A stretch of DNA of 64,000 nucleotides, taken from NCBI GenBank assembly GCA_039566865.1, contig CM076959.1, forward strand, positions 7,547,501-7,611,500, given 5' to 3'. The translations under genes were made by a program, and so were the position numbers. The notes under the pieces are model-generated. The model made no database searches. It saw only the letters and a program-made list of their open reading frames with translations, and had not been told where the DNA came from. This document shows positions 52,849 through 62,928 of the stretch, one piece after another. This stretch comes from Aurelia coerulea. Lineage: Eukaryota; Cnidaria; Scyphozoa; Semaeostomeae; Ulmaridae. Position 1 is the first letter of the stretch, and the number at the start of each line of letters is the position of its first letter.

Positions 52849-55548
52849 TCAGATGACAACTGGGAAAATGACCAGAGAATACCTGTTTATGAAAAAGGCC
52901 GACCTAGCAGGTATTCTGTCTTGGAGGCTTTAGATATCATTTCACAAGAAAATGAATTTTCTCGCAAGTGTTCCCAGCATCCCCTTAGAGTACGAGAGAA
53001 TGCAGCATTTTTGGTGGACTTAAGATGTTTTGAAAACTGGGAAGATATTAAATCAGATTTGAATGGTGTTTATGATGGAGTGGTACGTTGTGGCATATCA
53101 ACAGTTGAATATGTGGAAGGAAAATGGGTATTACTCGCACGAAAGGAAATCCACCTTCATAATGACAACACATTCCACCTTATTCAGAACACAAGAAGAA
53201 ACAAAGCTGCCTCGCAATTAGTACGATCCATTTTCTTGCTGCGGGACAAGGACAATAAGTTTATCAACGATGTTTGTTTGCTGCAATACAATGTAAGCAA
53301 CGAAGCTGGTGTTGTCCAGTTAGATGTCCAAAGACATGGAAACAGCAAGTCAGCCTTACAGAAACCGTTCTATCCAACGAAGAAAAGCACAATGACTGCA
53401 ATAAAACAAAAGTTAAAATCAAATGAATCGTCAATTGTTTATGAAGAATTGAGAGTTGCTGGAGGAGGAATGAGTGCTGCAAGGGCACCATCTGACCTTC
53501 CACGGGGAATGGCTCAAATCTACCAAGCCAAATTTAGAGAAGTAAAGCATGGATCCAATGATGATGTCTCTGACCTCCTGAAGTACGCAAGAGATCGGGA
53601 GGATCTTCTTCTACACCATTCAGATTATCCAAATGATTTATGGATAACAGGGACAAAAGCAATGTGCCGTGATATTGGGCGATTCACAACATCAGAATTA
53701 ATGTCATATCCAGTTAGTGTTGACCCAACATTCAACCTTGGGAGGTTTGAAGTTACACCCATTGTTTATAGGAACTTATTGCTAACATCAAAGAGAACAA
53801 AAGAAAGTCCGGTTTTCCTAGGACCTACTATGATTCACCATAACAAGACTGGTGCAACATATCGTGTTTTGGCATCCACCTGTGTAAGACATTGCCCAGG
53901 ATTTGAAAATGCTAAAGGTTTTATAACTGATGGAGAATTAGAGTTGCAGAATGCCTTTAAAGAGGAACTGAAAGATGCGAAGGCCTTGCGTTGCTTCAAG
54001 CATTTTGAGAAGAATTGCACTGAAAAATTACGCGCTATTGGAATAAGGGAGAAGAAGTTGCAACAATTCTTCATTGACAAGACGTTTGGTGTCCTTGGAA
54101 AGTGTGAAGGAATTCTAGATGCGACTGGTCGTCACGACTTGAGAAAACGGCTGGATGATGTGCGAGAAGAAATGAATGCCAAGGAGAGAGAAATCCTGCA
54201 GAAAGACCAGTCATATATTCCCCGCTTTTGGGCATACCTGCATTACCAGTATGATATGATGCGCCATAGTATGATTGAAAAGGTTCGTGCTAAAGCAGGA
54301 TTGCCGGTTGGAGATGATGGCAAACATTTGCGTTGCTATACGAATGGTTCAGAATCTATGAACAAAACCATGAAGACAGCCAAAGATGCTTTCCTTCAAA
54401 AGAATCTTAGTTTCTCTACATTGAATAAGATGCAGTTTACAAAGCATGTCTTCGAAGCAATTCACAACAAACAACGAGAAGAGCTGTGTTCGGCAATTGC
54501 AACTGTCAGTGATGCCTACGAGCTGTCCAATGCTGCTAGCTACTTACGAGTTCCCCCAGATGTGTGGTTTGAGTGGGCACCTTCAATGAGGGAGAAGTAC
54601 ATGCAGAAAATTGATGCACTATCAATGGAAGAAGTTCTGCAGCAGAAAGAAGTTTCGTGGCCTGATATTGAGACTCCTGAATCACCTAGGTTTACTGAAT
54701 TCAAAGAGACCAAAAGCTTCTCAAGAGATCTGTTAGAGAATTTTGGGTATTCTGCAGAAAATGCAGAAACTCTTGAAAATGAGGTACTAGCGCTGCTAAA
54801 CCACCCATATGCGATACAGAGAAAAGCTAGCCTAGAAGTTGATGGCCTTATAAGATTCGAGGTCGCGAGCAAAACTGCCAAGAATGGAACAGTAGAAGTC
54901 AAAGTATTCAAGGATCATTCTTCGTGTATTTGCGGAAGATATCGCAGCGATGGAATATGTAAACATTCCCTCGCAGTAGCCTCGCTACAATCGCAGTTAC
55001 CAAAGCATTTAGATTTCATCAGAAAAAGATTCAAACGAGATGGAAATCGCACATCACTTGCCGAGTACAACGTACGGAAAGACACCGCTGGGAAAAAGGG
55101 AGCCAGAAACAAAGTCTCATATAGAGCTGAAAGAGCGAAAGGAAGGAGTGCTTCTTCAACGGAGGGAAAAGGAAATGATAACCAAAACCAACCCTTCACA
55201 GAAATTCATCATAATGATAACCAATTCAATCTTGCGTTTTTGACAGAGGAAGCTGCCACCTGTAAGTCTTGTGGAATAAATTTTTGTCATCGAGTTCGAG
55301 TGATACCGTTTGATCTAGTGTTGATGCACAGGGAGAGATGGTACTATCCCATGAATGGAAATTGGTCAGAGAAGAGGCCGTCAAAACAGGAAACAACGAG
55401 GTTCTACCACACCACGAAGAAATGTTTGTTGCCAAGATTTCCTTATTTCACAGGATGCTATGTGGAAATTTCGCCAAGTGTGTTGTCGTTGTTGACCGAC
55501 TCACATAAGAACTATCTCTCTGCAGAACTCGGATTAAAGTTTGAGTAG
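52849..55548 (+). CDS. MULE-type transposase with SWIM zinc finger
   Basis: This is a terminal exon after a strong acceptor (TTCATTTCTTTCAG, 52,848), phase 0, 899 codons plus TAG; codons before 52,849 are intronic. The DDE transposase core reads VSVDPTFNLGRFEV (first Asp), GFITDGELELQNAF (second Asp), ALRCFKHFEKN (C-x2-H typical of MULEs) and YTNGSESMNKTMK (catalytic Glu). A SWIM zinc finger follows near codon 690 (SCICGRYRSDGICKH), then a basic linker and a C-terminal Cys/His segment (CKSCGINFCH). Domain order and spacing match MULE transposases. It should bind the satellite ends and cut and join the element. The frame has no lesions, so the enzyme may be active. Confidence 0.9.
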   Translation, partial: SDDNWENDQRIPVYEKGRPSRYSVLEALDIISQENEFSRKCSQHPLRVRENAAFLVDLRCFENWEDIKSDLNGVYDGVVRCGISTVEYVEGKWVLLARKEIHLHNDNTFHLIQNTRRNKAASQLVRSIFLLRDKDNKFINDVCLLQYNVSNEAGVVQLDVQRHGNSKSALQKPFYPTKKSTMTAIKQKLKSNESSIVYEELRVAGGGMSAARAPSDLPRGMAQIYQAKFREVKHGSNDDVSDLLKYARDREDLLLHHSDYPNDLWITGTKAMCRDIGRFTTSELMSYPVSVDPTFNLGRFEVTPIVYRNLLLTSKRTKESPVFLGPTMIHHNKTGATYRVLASTCVRHCPGFENAKGFITDGELELQNAFKEELKDAKALRCFKHFEKNCTEKLRAIGIREKKLQQFFIDKTFGVLGKCEGILDATGRHDLRKRLDDVREEMNAKEREILQKDQSYIPRFWAYLHYQYDMMRHSMIEKVRAKAGLPVGDDGKHLRCYTNGSESMNKTMKTAKDAFLQKNLSFSTLNKMQFTKHVFEAIHNKQREELCSAIATVSDAYELSNAASYLRVPPDVWFEWAPSMREKYMQKIDALSMEEVLQQKEVSWPDIETPESPRFTEFKETKSFSRDLLENFGYSAENAETLENEVLALLNHPYAIQRKASLEVDGLIRFEVASKTAKNGTVEVKVFKDHSSCICGRYRSDGICKHSLAVASLQSQLPKHLDFIRKRFKRDGNRTSLAEYNVRKDTAGKKGARNKVSYRAERAKGRSASSTEGKGNDNQNQPFTEIHHNDNQFNLAFLTEEAATCKSCGINFCHRVRVIPFDLVLMHRERWYYPMNGNWSEKRPSKQETTRFYHTTKKCLLPRFPYFTGCYVEISPSVLSLLTDSHKNYLSAELGLKFE

Positions 55549-57566
55549 GGCCCTTAAACACGACACAGTCAAATCCCTTCAAGCATTTAAGTGAACAAAG
55601 TAGCTAGTCTGTGCCCAGCTGCCCACGCGGATAAACCATTGGGAGGGTAGAGTTAGCCCATCGGGGCAAGTTGGTTCCTGGACATAGGTACCATCGGTTT
55701 AGTACGTTTGACTATCATGATTGACTTCATTTATCTTAGTTTTGTGATATGATAAGATATGTCCATGATCAAATCAAAATTGTTTATTCAACTCAGTGTA
55801 ATAACGTATCCTTAAGTGATATTAAGTTCGTTTTTGCACCCTACTCTCGAGTATTGAATAATCGCCCCCCCCCCCTTTCAAGTACCAAATGATTGTCCTC
55901 CCGTTTATTAATTTTTGAAAAGATTCCAACCCTCCTGTTTTATTGCAACTCCCCCTTTTCTTGCTTCTTTAGAAATTGAAATGATAGTTAACATAATTTA
56001 TGAATAGTTTTTACACATATATAGAAAGGTACATCTTTTTTCAGCATCCCCCCCCCCTCCCGATTATTCCAGCCCAGCGATTGTTATTACTTCGAACCAT
56101 TTCCAGCCCCCCGATTATTCTCATTCACCCCGGTTATTCGGCATTAGAGAATACACTCGATATGGTTCAGCGATGCACTAGAGAAGACATAATAAATGAT
56201 GGGACGAGCTCAGCAAAAACCTTTCCTCTGTTAGAACAAGTCTTGACTGTTTTTAGAACGTGCAAGTTTTGGAAAATTCTAAGTTTGCTCTTAAATTGAA
56301 AGCATCATAAAACATACTGAAAGCTTTTTGGTACTCATCAGAGTACGAAACAGCAAATAGTATCCAATTTTTCACCCAGCTGTGGTTTGAAACAAGCGAA
56401 CCATGACCCCCCCACCCCTGACTTCCTCGTTAGTTCTGCCTCATTAGATTGCAACCTTTTCAGGAATCTCATAGTCATTTGCTAAAGTTTAATTTTGAAA
56501 TTTGTGAAAAGCAAGGCAGAATTGCACTGTAGCAGAATTCAGTAGAGCCTTATTGAAAAAGCTACGCAAGGACATTTAGTGTTAGTCTTTAGCGCATCTT
56601 CTTTAATTCTTAGTTAGAAAAAAACGCGTTCAATTCTTTTATTGCATATTCTATTCATGTTTATACATGTTATGTTCTGTTAATATATGTTCGTGTTCTG
56701 TTCATATTTATAGATATTTTATGTTATATTCTCTGGATACCAGTAAAAACCCGCATATAAGGGCCTACGTTTTCAAATCAGCCCGTTTAGGTTCTTATTT
56801 TTGTTGCATGATGGTGTTGCAAAATGGAACATCAACAGAGTTAAGGAATGCGACTTACCATTGGTACCCGTAAGCCGATCATTCTGTCAGTTGACAATAT
56901 CACTATATTGTTAAATTTAATGACCATTTAGAGCTACAATTTATGGGTCTACCTAATTCTTTCCACCAAAATGAGCTTCTAGATCATAAATAACCGTTTA
57001 AAAATGCGGCAAGTGAAAAGGGCGGGTACAGGGACGAAGACATATGGATTAGTTAGGGGGAATTCTTATGTTCGGGGGGTAGGGTCGTTGGAAGCATCTC
57101 AAACTTGGGTTGGCGCCACACTTCAAAGGGGTGCTCCCATTATGGCCTAACAGGGGGGTACAGTCGGTTTGAGGGTCTTACGAAATGGCTACGAAATGGC
57201 CCTATATGTCAACACACTACTAATTGGTGGTATTTCAATATCCCTGGCCAGTTATAAGATTTCAACCAAATAGGATCCTCCGCATGGCAGTATGGTTGCT
57301 TCAACGATAAGTATCAATGAATTTTGAAATTTATTGCTTTGTTCAATCAGTTTTTTGCAGTGGAAAATTTTAGGCCACAATTGGAATACCCCCGGGACTT
57401 TTTCGTCGAACTAAAGGGGCAATTATTGAAAATAGAGAGAATTCGAGACTTTACTGTAATGAAAGAAATTGACTTCATTTTTGACAAAATATTAATAAGA
57501 AGTGTCTAGCTACTTGATTGTTTCTCTTTTGGCGTCGTTACTATATTTTAGAACCATCTTACACAC
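55549..57566. other. MULE interior downstream of transposase
   Basis: C-runs occur at about 55,866 and 56,048. An AATAAA at about 56,190 could serve as polyadenylation signal for the transposase. No second gene is supported. Confidence 0.45.
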
Positions 57567-57925
57567 ATTTTTTTTATGAGAAACAGCTTATAAGAAACGG
57601 GAGGCTCAATTTTTAGAAAGCTAAGAAACAACCCTACCTGAATTGAAAAAAGCTAAGAAACTTCTGTAATTTACAGTTTCAATTTTCCTTTCACGCTCAA
57701 AATATTTTTAAAATTGTACAGTTAAAAAGCAACTGTTTTGACATTATTTTGAGTGCAAATCATGTTATTTTCTCGTTTTGAGAGACTTACTAAGTAATTT
57801 GGGAGCGCTTTGGGCAGGACAAAATCAACTCTAAACTTACGGCAATAAAAATGCAAGAAACACGTAAGAAACTTGTGGTAGCAAAATGGGCCAAAAATTT
57901 AAGAAACCGCCTACCTTGTAAGATA
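57567..57925. mobile_element. MITE family 'TTTCTTATAAG', copy 2 (inverted)
   Basis: Reads as the reverse complement of 12,286-12,672. It begins with a T-run plus TATGAGAAACAGCTTATAAG, has GAAACAACCCTACCTGAATT inside, and ends near AAATTTAAGAAACCGCCTAC. It lies inside the MULE near its right end. Confidence 0.7.
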
Positions 57926-58429
57926 GTACGAACTCTCGTACAGCAGCTTACAATTAATCGATTTCTAAATCCCCCAATCACTTTGAAAACGTTTTCTCTT
58001 TGTCCATTCACGTTGAGTTTAAACTTTTTGCAAAATTTGATCAACGTTTTTTGATCGTTTTCTGTGTTTTCGAAAACAAAAATTTTAAGAAACTCGCTTG
58101 TAGCTCTAAAAACTGAAAACGTAAAATTTGCAAAAAATCCAAGAATCTAATTCAGTCTTTCTGCTAAAGATTAAGTCATAAATCTTCCAAATCGGTCCTG
58201 TGTACGATTTATCGTGGACTGCCAAAAGTGCATAGTTTATTTTGGCGCACCCGGTATGATATGATATGATTTGCTGTTTCCCGGACTATTATGGGATTCA
58301 TAACATTACAAGAAATCCAAGAAAACGAGAAAGATAAAATGAGATAAAAGGAAAAAAGGAAAGGAAGAAACACTTTTCTTCAAATGCTGCCATCTTGATG
58401 CAATCTCTCGGAAGTCTCAGATACATCAT

Positions 58430-58712
58430 TTTTTATAAGAAACTAAGGTCCGGGGCTGGTAGGGATTTTCTTAAACTTTTGGGTCGTTTTGCTTCCTAAA
58501 CTTTCTTAGGTGTTTCCTATATTTTTAATGGCAGGATTGTAAAATTATTTTTTTTGTCTAAAGGGTCCCGAATTACTTAGTAAGATCTCAATTATAAAAA
58601 GTATATAACATGATCCGCACTCAAAATAATTTCCAAACAGTTGCTATAACTGTACACTGTCAAAACATTTGTGAGTGTGATAGGAAAATTAAAATAGTAA
58701 ATTACAAAAGAG
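58430..58712. mobile_element. MITE family 'TTTCTTATAAG', copy 3 (internal deletion)
   Basis: Same orientation as 12,286-12,672 (TTTTTTATAAGAAACTAAGG, GCTGGTAGGGATTTTCTTAA, TTACAAAAG). About 90 bases before the right end are missing; AAAAG is joined directly to AGTGTATT. Confidence 0.7.
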
Positions 58713-58913
58713 TGTATTACCTTCGTCGTCAATATCTAAACAATGCAATGGTTTTTGCAGTTTTTTGAAAGGTGATACACAAATAGGATATTCATATCTT
58801 GTTCCAAAAGAAAGTTGCTGTTTGGACATAAATCATTCATATCTTCTACGATTGCTCGGGTATGAGTGGATTTTTAACAGTCATTATTCTGAAAGACAAA
58901 CGTTGCAAAATAC

Positions 58914-59295
58914 AGTGTTTTCGCTTTGTGTTATCGTTTTGTGTTTTCGCTTTGTGTTATCGTTTTGTGTTTTCGCTTTGTGTTTTCGCTTTGTGTTTTC
59001 GTTTTGTGTTTTCGCTTTGTGTTTTCGTTTTGTGTTTTCGCTTTGTGTTTTCGTTTTGTGTTTTCGTTTTGTGTTTTCGCTTTGTGTTTTCGTTTTGTGT
59101 TTTCGTTTTGTGTTTTCGTTTTGTGTTTTCGTTTTGTGTTTTCGCTTTGTGTTTTCGTTTTGTGTTTTCGCTTTGTGTTTTCGTTTTGTGTTTTCGCTTT
59201 GTGTTTTCGTTTTGTGTTTTCGCTTTGTGTTTTCGGTCTTCGTTTTGTGTTTTCGCTTTGTGTCTTCGCTTTCGGTTTTCGTTTTAAAAACACCC
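58914..59295 (-). repeat. Right terminal inverted repeat: 13-bp satellite array
   Basis: This is the inverse of the left array: about 26 copies of YTTTGTGTTTTCG ending in the shared outer head and GTTTTAAAAACACCC at 59,295. The order of A- and G-type units alternates near the outer end as in the left array but differs inward, and three units carry TTATCG. The two arrays have therefore diverged by unit turnover while the outer heads stayed nearly identical. Confidence 0.95.
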
Positions 59296-59305
59296 CCCTA
59301 GACCT
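59296..59305. repeat. Right target-site duplication of the giant element
   Basis: CCCTAGACCT, identical to 42,967-42,976. Confidence 0.9.
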
Positions 59306-59492
59306 TCGCAAAAAGATGTTGAAAATCCGAAGATATCTTCTGTCAATGAATGATGGGTGGAAAATCAAAATGACTTATCCAGCCATACTGCACATTGACT
59401 CTGGTGACGGGAAAAATCAAATTTACAAGTACTCAGAGGATGACCTGAATAAAGCTGACGCTTACTTTACTATCTTAAATGAGAAGAAATAA
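59306..59492 (+). pseudogene. Retrotransposon ORF1, 3' portion (C-terminal domain)
   Basis: In frame with 42,201-42,976 when the giant element and one duplication copy are removed. It reads RKKMLKIRRYLLSMNDGW, then IKMTYPAILHID and ADAYFTILNEKK to a TAA at 59,490-59,492. 'R..L...G....YPA.L' is the C-terminal domain signature of L1-like ORF1p. No lesion is seen other than the insertion itself. Confidence 0.87.
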
Positions 59493-59619
59493 AACATTCC
59501 TATCTAGCTGCATCATGAACAGCTGTCTGCTAAATATTGTTGTTGTTAAAGGTGAGCCAAATTCTGTTTGGTTTGTTTATTTATTTTTCTAGCAATTATT
59601 TCTTTTAACTTTTAACCAG

Positions 59620-62600
59620 ATGTTGCCATCGAGGATATTGACGGATCGGATTGTGGAGAGGATGAGACATATGACAGATTTTTCTAGGGAGCCCATTAAA
59701 GCATCCTGCTGTGGAATTTGCTACAAAAAAGTAATCAGGACTCAAAAAGCTTTTACATGCAGTCAATGCAACAACATGATTCATGTAAAGTGTAATGGTA
59801 CTCCAACCTCAACATATGAATATGGGAATATCTGTTTTTCTTGCATCATTCTGAATAATTCTAAAACTTTTCCATTCACCCTGGAAAATGATGATGTTCT
59901 CTTAGGCATAAATACTATTGATCTACCTTCTCTTGCTGATTCTTTGCCCTCTTTTGATATTTCTTCTAAATTGACTAACCTTCCTAATCTATCTAACTAT
60001 GACATAGATGAAAATTTGAATCTCAATATAAACTCACAGTACTGCACAATTGAGGAACTTGCAAACCTACAACTCTCTTACAAGGATCTCTCAATATTTC
60101 ACATGAATATTCGAAGTCTTTCACTTCATCAAGATGAATTTCATTCTCTCTTGTCAAATCTTAATACTGACTTCAAAGTGATTGGTCTTTCTGAAATAAA
60201 GGCTTCTATAGATGCTCCATTAAGTGACAACATTGAACTCTCTGGCTACAAATTCCATCATACACCCTCTAATAGTGCTGCTGGTGGTGTAGGCATCTAT
60301 GTAAAATCTGACCTTAAAGCTAGTAAAAGGGATGACTTGTCTTTTAGCAATGATGATTTTGAGACAATATGGATTGAAATAGAAAACTCAATGGCAAGAA
60401 ATATTCTATGCTGTTGTGCATATCGACATCCTAGTTCTGATATTTCAAAGTTTAGTAACCATTTTCAGGAGACTCTCTCCAAAATAGAAAATGAAAATAA
60501 GCTTATCTTCACCATGGGAGATTTCAACATCAACTTGTTAAATTATGAAAATCATACACCTACGAATGAATTCATTAATATGATGTTTTCTAACCATCTT
60601 CAGCCTTCAGTTCTTCATCCAACCCGAATCACTGACACATCCTCTACCCTCATTGACAACATTTTTGTAAACAGTGCCCCAGATTCCAAAATTCATAGTG
60701 GGAATATTTTGTCTCTAATATCAGACCATCTACCCCAATTTTGCATCATTTATGATTGTAAATTTGATTACAAAGCCTCATCTTACCTTTCTTATGATTA
60801 CAGTCACTTTGATGCCAATAAGTTCCTGGCTGATTATGCTGAAATTGACATGTCCTTCCTTGCTGATCAAAATATTAATCTGGATGGAAAGTTTGATAGC
60901 TTTCTACTAGGTCTTCATTGTCTCATTGATAAGCATTGCCCCAAAAAAAAGCTAACTAAAAAAAGATTAAAACTAAGAAATAAACCCTGGATTAAGTTGC
61001 GTATTCAAAAAATGATGAAAATCAGAGATAAGTTGTTTCAAAAGTTCAAATCAACCAACTCCTCAGCTGATCTAAGAGCATTTAAACTGTTTCACAATCG
61101 TGTTGTGAATGAAATAAGGGAGAGTAAGAAAAATTATTATCATCAGTATTTTGATGATAATAAGAGTAACATGAAAATGCTTTGGAATGGCATCAAGAAT
61201 ATTATCAGTTTAAACTCAAACAATCTAGATACTATTTCTTATCTGACAGACAAAGACGGCTCCCGAATCTCTGATCCAGGCAAGATGGCAAATGAATTTA
61301 ACCATTTCTTCACTAATGTTGCAAATGATATCACGAAGACAATCCCAAGGGTTCCTAGATCTCCATTTTCATACTTAGCTAATCCTAATGTGGATTCTAT
61401 TTTCCTTTCCCCTTGCACTTCTAATGAAGTATCATCTGTTATTCAGGCTCTAAAGAATGGTAAATCTTGTGGTCCCAATAGTATCCCAGTCAAATTATTG
61501 AAGATACTTGAGTCACCGATCTCTTTTCATCTTGCTAGTTTGATCAATGAGTCTTTTTTAACAGGTATTTTCCCTGATAAGTTAAAAATTGCAAAGGTGA
61601 TTCCAGTGTTTAAGAAAGGTCTCACTACCAAAAAGTCAAACTATAGACCAATTTCTCTGCTTTCCATTTTCAGTAAAATATTTGAAAAAATAATGTATCA
61701 ACGCCTTTATAAATTTCTTGATATATGTGAGTTGCTGTTTAACATGCAGTTTGGGTTTCGTAATGGTCACTCAACTGATCATGCGCTAGTCAGTTTAACT
61801 GAGAGTATAAAATCATCACTTGATAATAATAGAGTTGGTTGTGGTATATTTATTGATCTACAAAAGGCCTTCGATACTGTCAATCATGATATTCTCTTGA
61901 AAAAGCTGGAACACTATGGTATCAGAGGAACTGCCTTAAGTTGGTTTAAGTCTTACCTTAGTGATCGTAAGCAGTTTGTTTCAGTTAATGGTATCTCATC
62001 ATCTACATGTGACATAACATGCGGTGTTCCACAGGGGTCTGTACTAGGTCCTTTGCTGTTCCTAATCTACATTAATGACTTACCAAACTCATCTAAAATA
62101 TTGACTTTCTTTTTATTTGCTGATGATACCAATATTTATTTTGAAGCGAATGACCTGACAAGGCTAACCAAAAAATCCTGGCTTGATTGCAACAAACTTG
62201 CTCTGAATATTGACAAAACAAATTTTATCCTATTTCATTCCCCCAGGAAACAATTACCAGACTTGATAAACCTTAGATTTGGCAAGAAAAGTATCAAAAG
62301 GACTAAGTATGTCAAGTTTCTAGGTGTACTTGTTGATGAGCATCTTTCTTGGAAATACCACATCAATGAACTTTGTAAAAAACTTTCTAGGACTACTGGA
62401 ATCTTCTTTAAAGTCAGACACTATGTTCCTCTACAGACCCTGATCTGTCTCTATAATTCACTCTTCTCGTCTTTTCTCAATTATGGTATTATAGTATGGG
62501 GTCTTACCTATGACACTTACTTAAATCAGTTGTTCCTTTTGCAGAAGAAAACCCTAAGATGTATAAAATTCCAACCATTTACTGCTCCATCTGCACCTTT

Positions 62601-62928
62601 GTTTCACACATTAAAGATAATCAAGCTTCAGGACATGCTTCATTTAAATATATCAACATTTGCCTATAAAGCTATAAATAAACTCTCACCTGTCTGCTTT
62701 TATAACTACTTTACTCCAAATTCTTCTGTTCACAGGATTGGAACTCGTCAGTCTACCAGAGGTGATCTGTTTCTTTCTTTAAAAAGGACCTCCCTTTATG
62801 GACTCCAAACAGTCCAATATTTTGGCTCTAAATTATGGAATACTCTTCCACTTTTCATACGCGTTGCTGGCTCTATTTCACTCTTTCGGTCTAAATTGAA
62901 AGCTTATTATATCGACTCCTATGTCTAG
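59620..62928 (+). CDS. Retrotransposon ORF2: PHD-like finger, APE endonuclease, reverse transcriptase
   Basis: An intact frame of 1102 codons starts at ATG 59,620, 128 bp after the ORF1 stop. A C4HC3 PHD-like finger lies at about residues 30-75 (CCGICYKK, CSQCNNMIHVKC, CFSC). The endonuclease follows (HMNIRSLS, GLSEIKAS, TMGDFNINLL, SDHLPQF), then a basic linker (LRNKPWIKLRIQKMMK). RT motifs are NYRPISLLSIFSK, FGFRNGHST, IFIDLQKAFDTVNHD, CGVPQGSVLGPLL and the catalytic FADD. Relative to the sister copy at 33,781-35,838 about nine residues are missing between FADD and WLDCNKLALN (in-frame deletion near 62,160), which could weaken activity. A PHD finger may tether the complex to chromatin (inference). 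Confidence 0.93.
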   Translation: MLPSRILTDRIVERMRHMTDFSREPIKASCCGICYKKVIRTQKAFTCSQCNNMIHVKCNGTPTSTYEYGNICFSCIILNNSKTFPFTLENDDVLLGINTIDLPSLADSLPSFDISSKLTNLPNLSNYDIDENLNLNINSQYCTIEELANLQLSYKDLSIFHMNIRSLSLHQDEFHSLLSNLNTDFKVIGLSEIKASIDAPLSDNIELSGYKFHHTPSNSAAGGVGIYVKSDLKASKRDDLSFSNDDFETIWIEIENSMARNILCCCAYRHPSSDISKFSNHFQETLSKIENENKLIFTMGDFNINLLNYENHTPTNEFINMMFSNHLQPSVLHPTRITDTSSTLIDNIFVNSAPDSKIHSGNILSLISDHLPQFCIIYDCKFDYKASSYLSYDYSHFDANKFLADYAEIDMSFLADQNINLDGKFDSFLLGLHCLIDKHCPKKKLTKKRLKLRNKPWIKLRIQKMMKIRDKLFQKFKSTNSSADLRAFKLFHNRVVNEIRESKKNYYHQYFDDNKSNMKMLWNGIKNIISLNSNNLDTISYLTDKDGSRISDPGKMANEFNHFFTNVANDITKTIPRVPRSPFSYLANPNVDSIFLSPCTSNEVSSVIQALKNGKSCGPNSIPVKLLKILESPISFHLASLINESFLTGIFPDKLKIAKVIPVFKKGLTTKKSNYRPISLLSIFSKIFEKIMYQRLYKFLDICELLFNMQFGFRNGHSTDHALVSLTESIKSSLDNNRVGCGIFIDLQKAFDTVNHDILLKKLEHYGIRGTALSWFKSYLSDRKQFVSVNGISSSTCDITCGVPQGSVLGPLLFLIYINDLPNSSKILTFFLFADDTNIYFEANDLTRLTKKSWLDCNKLALNIDKTNFILFHSPRKQLPDLINLRFGKKSIKRTKYVKFLGVLVDEHLSWKYHINELCKKLSRTTGIFFKVRHYVPLQTLICLYNSLFSSFLNYGIIVWGLTYDTYLNQLFLLQKKTLRCIKFQPFTAPSAPLFHTLKIIKLQDMLHLNISTFAYKAINKLSPVCFYNYFTPNSSVHRIGTRQSTRGDLFLSLKRTSLYGLQTVQYFGSKLWNTLPLFIRVAGSISLFRSKLKAYYIDSYV

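Larger units (their letters stand above)
42977..59295 (+). mobile_element. Giant Mutator-like (MULE) DNA transposon, 16.3 kb
   Basis: The element is bounded by identical inverted ends starting GGGTGTTTTTAAAACGAAAA (left, 42,977) and, in complement, at 59,295. A perfect 10-bp duplication CCCTAGACCT flanks it. Excision of the element plus one duplication copy rejoins ORF1 of the host retrotransposon in frame, giving about 320 aa. Duplications of 9-11 bp and a MULE transposase (52,849-55,548) both point to the Mutator superfamily. Cargo is a kinase/peptidase gene (44,013-45,863) and an acidic-repeat exon (46,567-46,892). Passengers are two MITEs with 9-bp duplications, an endonuclease fragment and copies of other MITEs. 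The termini are satellite arrays (42,977-43,400 and 58,914-59,295). I know of no described MULE with this architecture; that claim is memory only. Confidence 0.85.

Noticed and set aside
42977..59295. Two independent satellite insertions rather than one element
   Set aside because: The arrays are inverted, have the same outer head facing outward, and are flanked by identical 10-bp sequences that rejoin an ORF; two separate insertions would not give this.
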